Assembly (NCBI RefSeq): GCF_001509835.1 | Contig: NZ_JXTJ01000006.1 | Span: forward strand, 558,001 to 622,000 | Direction of reading: 5' to 3' | DNA from: Allobosea sp. WAO | GTDB taxonomy: Bacteria > Pseudomonadota > Alphaproteobacteria > Rhizobiales > Beijerinckiaceae | DNA: 64,000 nt | In this document: positions 63,366-64,000 of the stretch, piece after piece | Position numbering within the stretch: the stretch's first letter is position 1 | Layout: each line of letters starts with the position of its first letter | Notes under the pieces: generated by a model | What the model was told of the DNA's origin: nothing | Seen by the model: only the letters and a program-made list of their open reading frames with translations | Databases searched by the model: none | Made by a program: the position numbers and the translations under genes

Positions 63366-64000
63366 TTACTTTAACGACGCGCAATTGTTCGGCGCGGGCT
63401 CGCCCCGGAAGCGCTGGTCCATCCAGTCGACGGCGGTTGCGGCGCTGTCGCGTGCGGCGAGCAGATGGCCGATCCCTTGCAATGCATCGAACTGGACGGC
63501 ACGGCCGGCACGGCACAGCGTCTGCGCATAGGCGCGGGTGACCTGCGGGCGCACAAGCGTGTCGCTCGTGCCCTGGGCGATGTAGACCGGCATGCCGCGT
63601 GGCGTCACGCCGGGTGTGTTGCGTGCAAGCAGGGTGCGCCACGGCTCGCGCGCGCCGAAATTCTCATCCGTCAGGAAGCGACGCGCGAGCTGCCGCGTCG
63701 GCCACAGCCGTAGCACGACGTCCCGCAGGCTCTCGACGCAATCGGCGGCGAGATCGTTGACGATCGGCGTCGCCTGTTCATTGACGATCTGCGCCATCGG
63801 TGCGCCGTAGACGCGCGACCAGGACCAGAGCGTCATCGCCGTCAGGTTGCGGCCGCCATCGGTGTCGATGTCGTCGGCGAGCAGTGTGGCGAGTTCGGTC
63901 GCCGGGGCCGCCGCCGCGACGCCGACAAGCTTCAGCTCGGGCGCGATGCTCCTGGCGAGCAGTCCTGTGAAGAGCGCGGCGTGGCCGCCCTGCGAGTGAC
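63366..64000 (-). CDS. Secretory lipase-like alpha/beta hydrolase, 5' end cut by window
   Basis: Partial alpha/beta hydrolase; the frame is open to the right edge, so the N-terminus is outside. The visible part starts with the nucleophile elbow HSQGGHA (preceded by Gly in the usual GxSxG form, off the edge), then has Asp in QGTSDTLV and His in GIGHLLA, giving a complete Ser-Asp-His triad. It resembles the secretory lipase (LIP) family. An ATG at 63836 lies after the nucleophile and cannot be the start. It is upstream of the beta-lactamase-like gene by 74 bases on the same strand. Confidence 0.82.
   Translation of the reverse strand, partial: HSQGGHAALFTGLLARSIAPELKLVGVAAAAPATELATLLADDIDTDGGRNLTAMTLWSWSRVYGAPMAQIVNEQATPIVNDLAADCVESLRDVVLRLWPTRQLARRFLTDENFGAREPWRTLLARNTPGVTPRGMPVYIAQGTSDTLVRPQVTRAYAQTLCRAGRAVQFDALQGIGHLLAARDSAATAVDWMDQRFRGEPAPNNCASLK

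Overview
The window is GC-rich chromosomal DNA of an alphaproteobacterium, most likely Hyphomicrobiales and probably near Bosea; the genus is an inference from the gene set. The signs are the FlaF/FlbT flagellin regulators, FliX next to flgI, a direct-repeat LexA box of the alphaproteobacterial type, a PuuD-type urate oxidase, and dispersed palindromic elements of a kind common in this order. Genes are dense. No gap between called genes exceeds 300 bases, and I saw no tRNA, rRNA, CRISPR array, insertion sequence or integrase.

Layout. 1-2300: the end of a type VI secretion-like cargo module (lipase effector cut by the left edge, ankyrin protein as candidate immunity, PAAR tip, DUF4123 adaptor). 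2381-9391 (minus): a peptide/opine-type ABC transporter operon, dppA-B-C-D-F, ending in an M20 peptidase, with a divergent LysR regulator at 9557. That regulator overlaps a compact SNF2-like helicase gene. 12069-15095: a 59-residue membrane protein gene, then a LexA box abutting the start codon of a two-gene DNA-repair operon (radical SAM protein and a DUF4130-UdgX fusion). 15161-19413: an SDR, then urate catabolism (PuuD, HIU hydrolase, and a fused allantoinase/OHCU decarboxylase). 19580-24935: YfhO-like membrane protein, isochorismatase-fold hydrolase, ferredoxin-NADP reductase, GlcG/HbpS protein, and a BON-LysM protein whose start lies in a hairpin.

25108-28423: a TRAP transporter (dctPQM) and a rhodanese. 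28495-33580: a DUF3829 protein, an orphan form II CoxL-like molybdenum hydroxylase subunit and two c-type cytochromes. 33618-37911 (minus): a secreted protein of unknown function, XRE-cupin regulator, EamA transporter, GNAT acetyltransferase and an SDR with altered catalytic residues. 38139-49452: LpxH-like phosphatase with a glycosyltransferase, Kef antiporter, MoxR ATPase, lipoprotein, DUF2975/XRE pair, an ABA4-like membrane protein divergent from a TetR regulator with three matching operators between them, and SixA-YcjX-YcjF.

49510-62052 is a flagellar cluster: flgE-flgK-flgL forward; two flagellins, flbT, flaF, a FlaG-like gene, and flgI with a rod-binding protein and an FlbY/FlgN-like protein in reverse; fliX divergent from flgI. 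Sigma-54 -24/-12 elements precede flgE and flgI, each with the same 15-bp palindrome about 90 bp further upstream, and a CtrA-like box precedes fliX. Together these resemble the Caulobacter CtrA to FliX/FlbD/sigma-54 cascade. The right edge holds a class C beta-lactamase-family protein and a lipase truncated by the window.

The most noteworthy signals are the SOS-type control of the radical SAM/UdgX operon, the paired sigma-54/enhancer architecture, the triple operator at the TetR locus, and a 101-bp dispersed element whose first three bases form the stop codon of the preceding gene at both of its copies.
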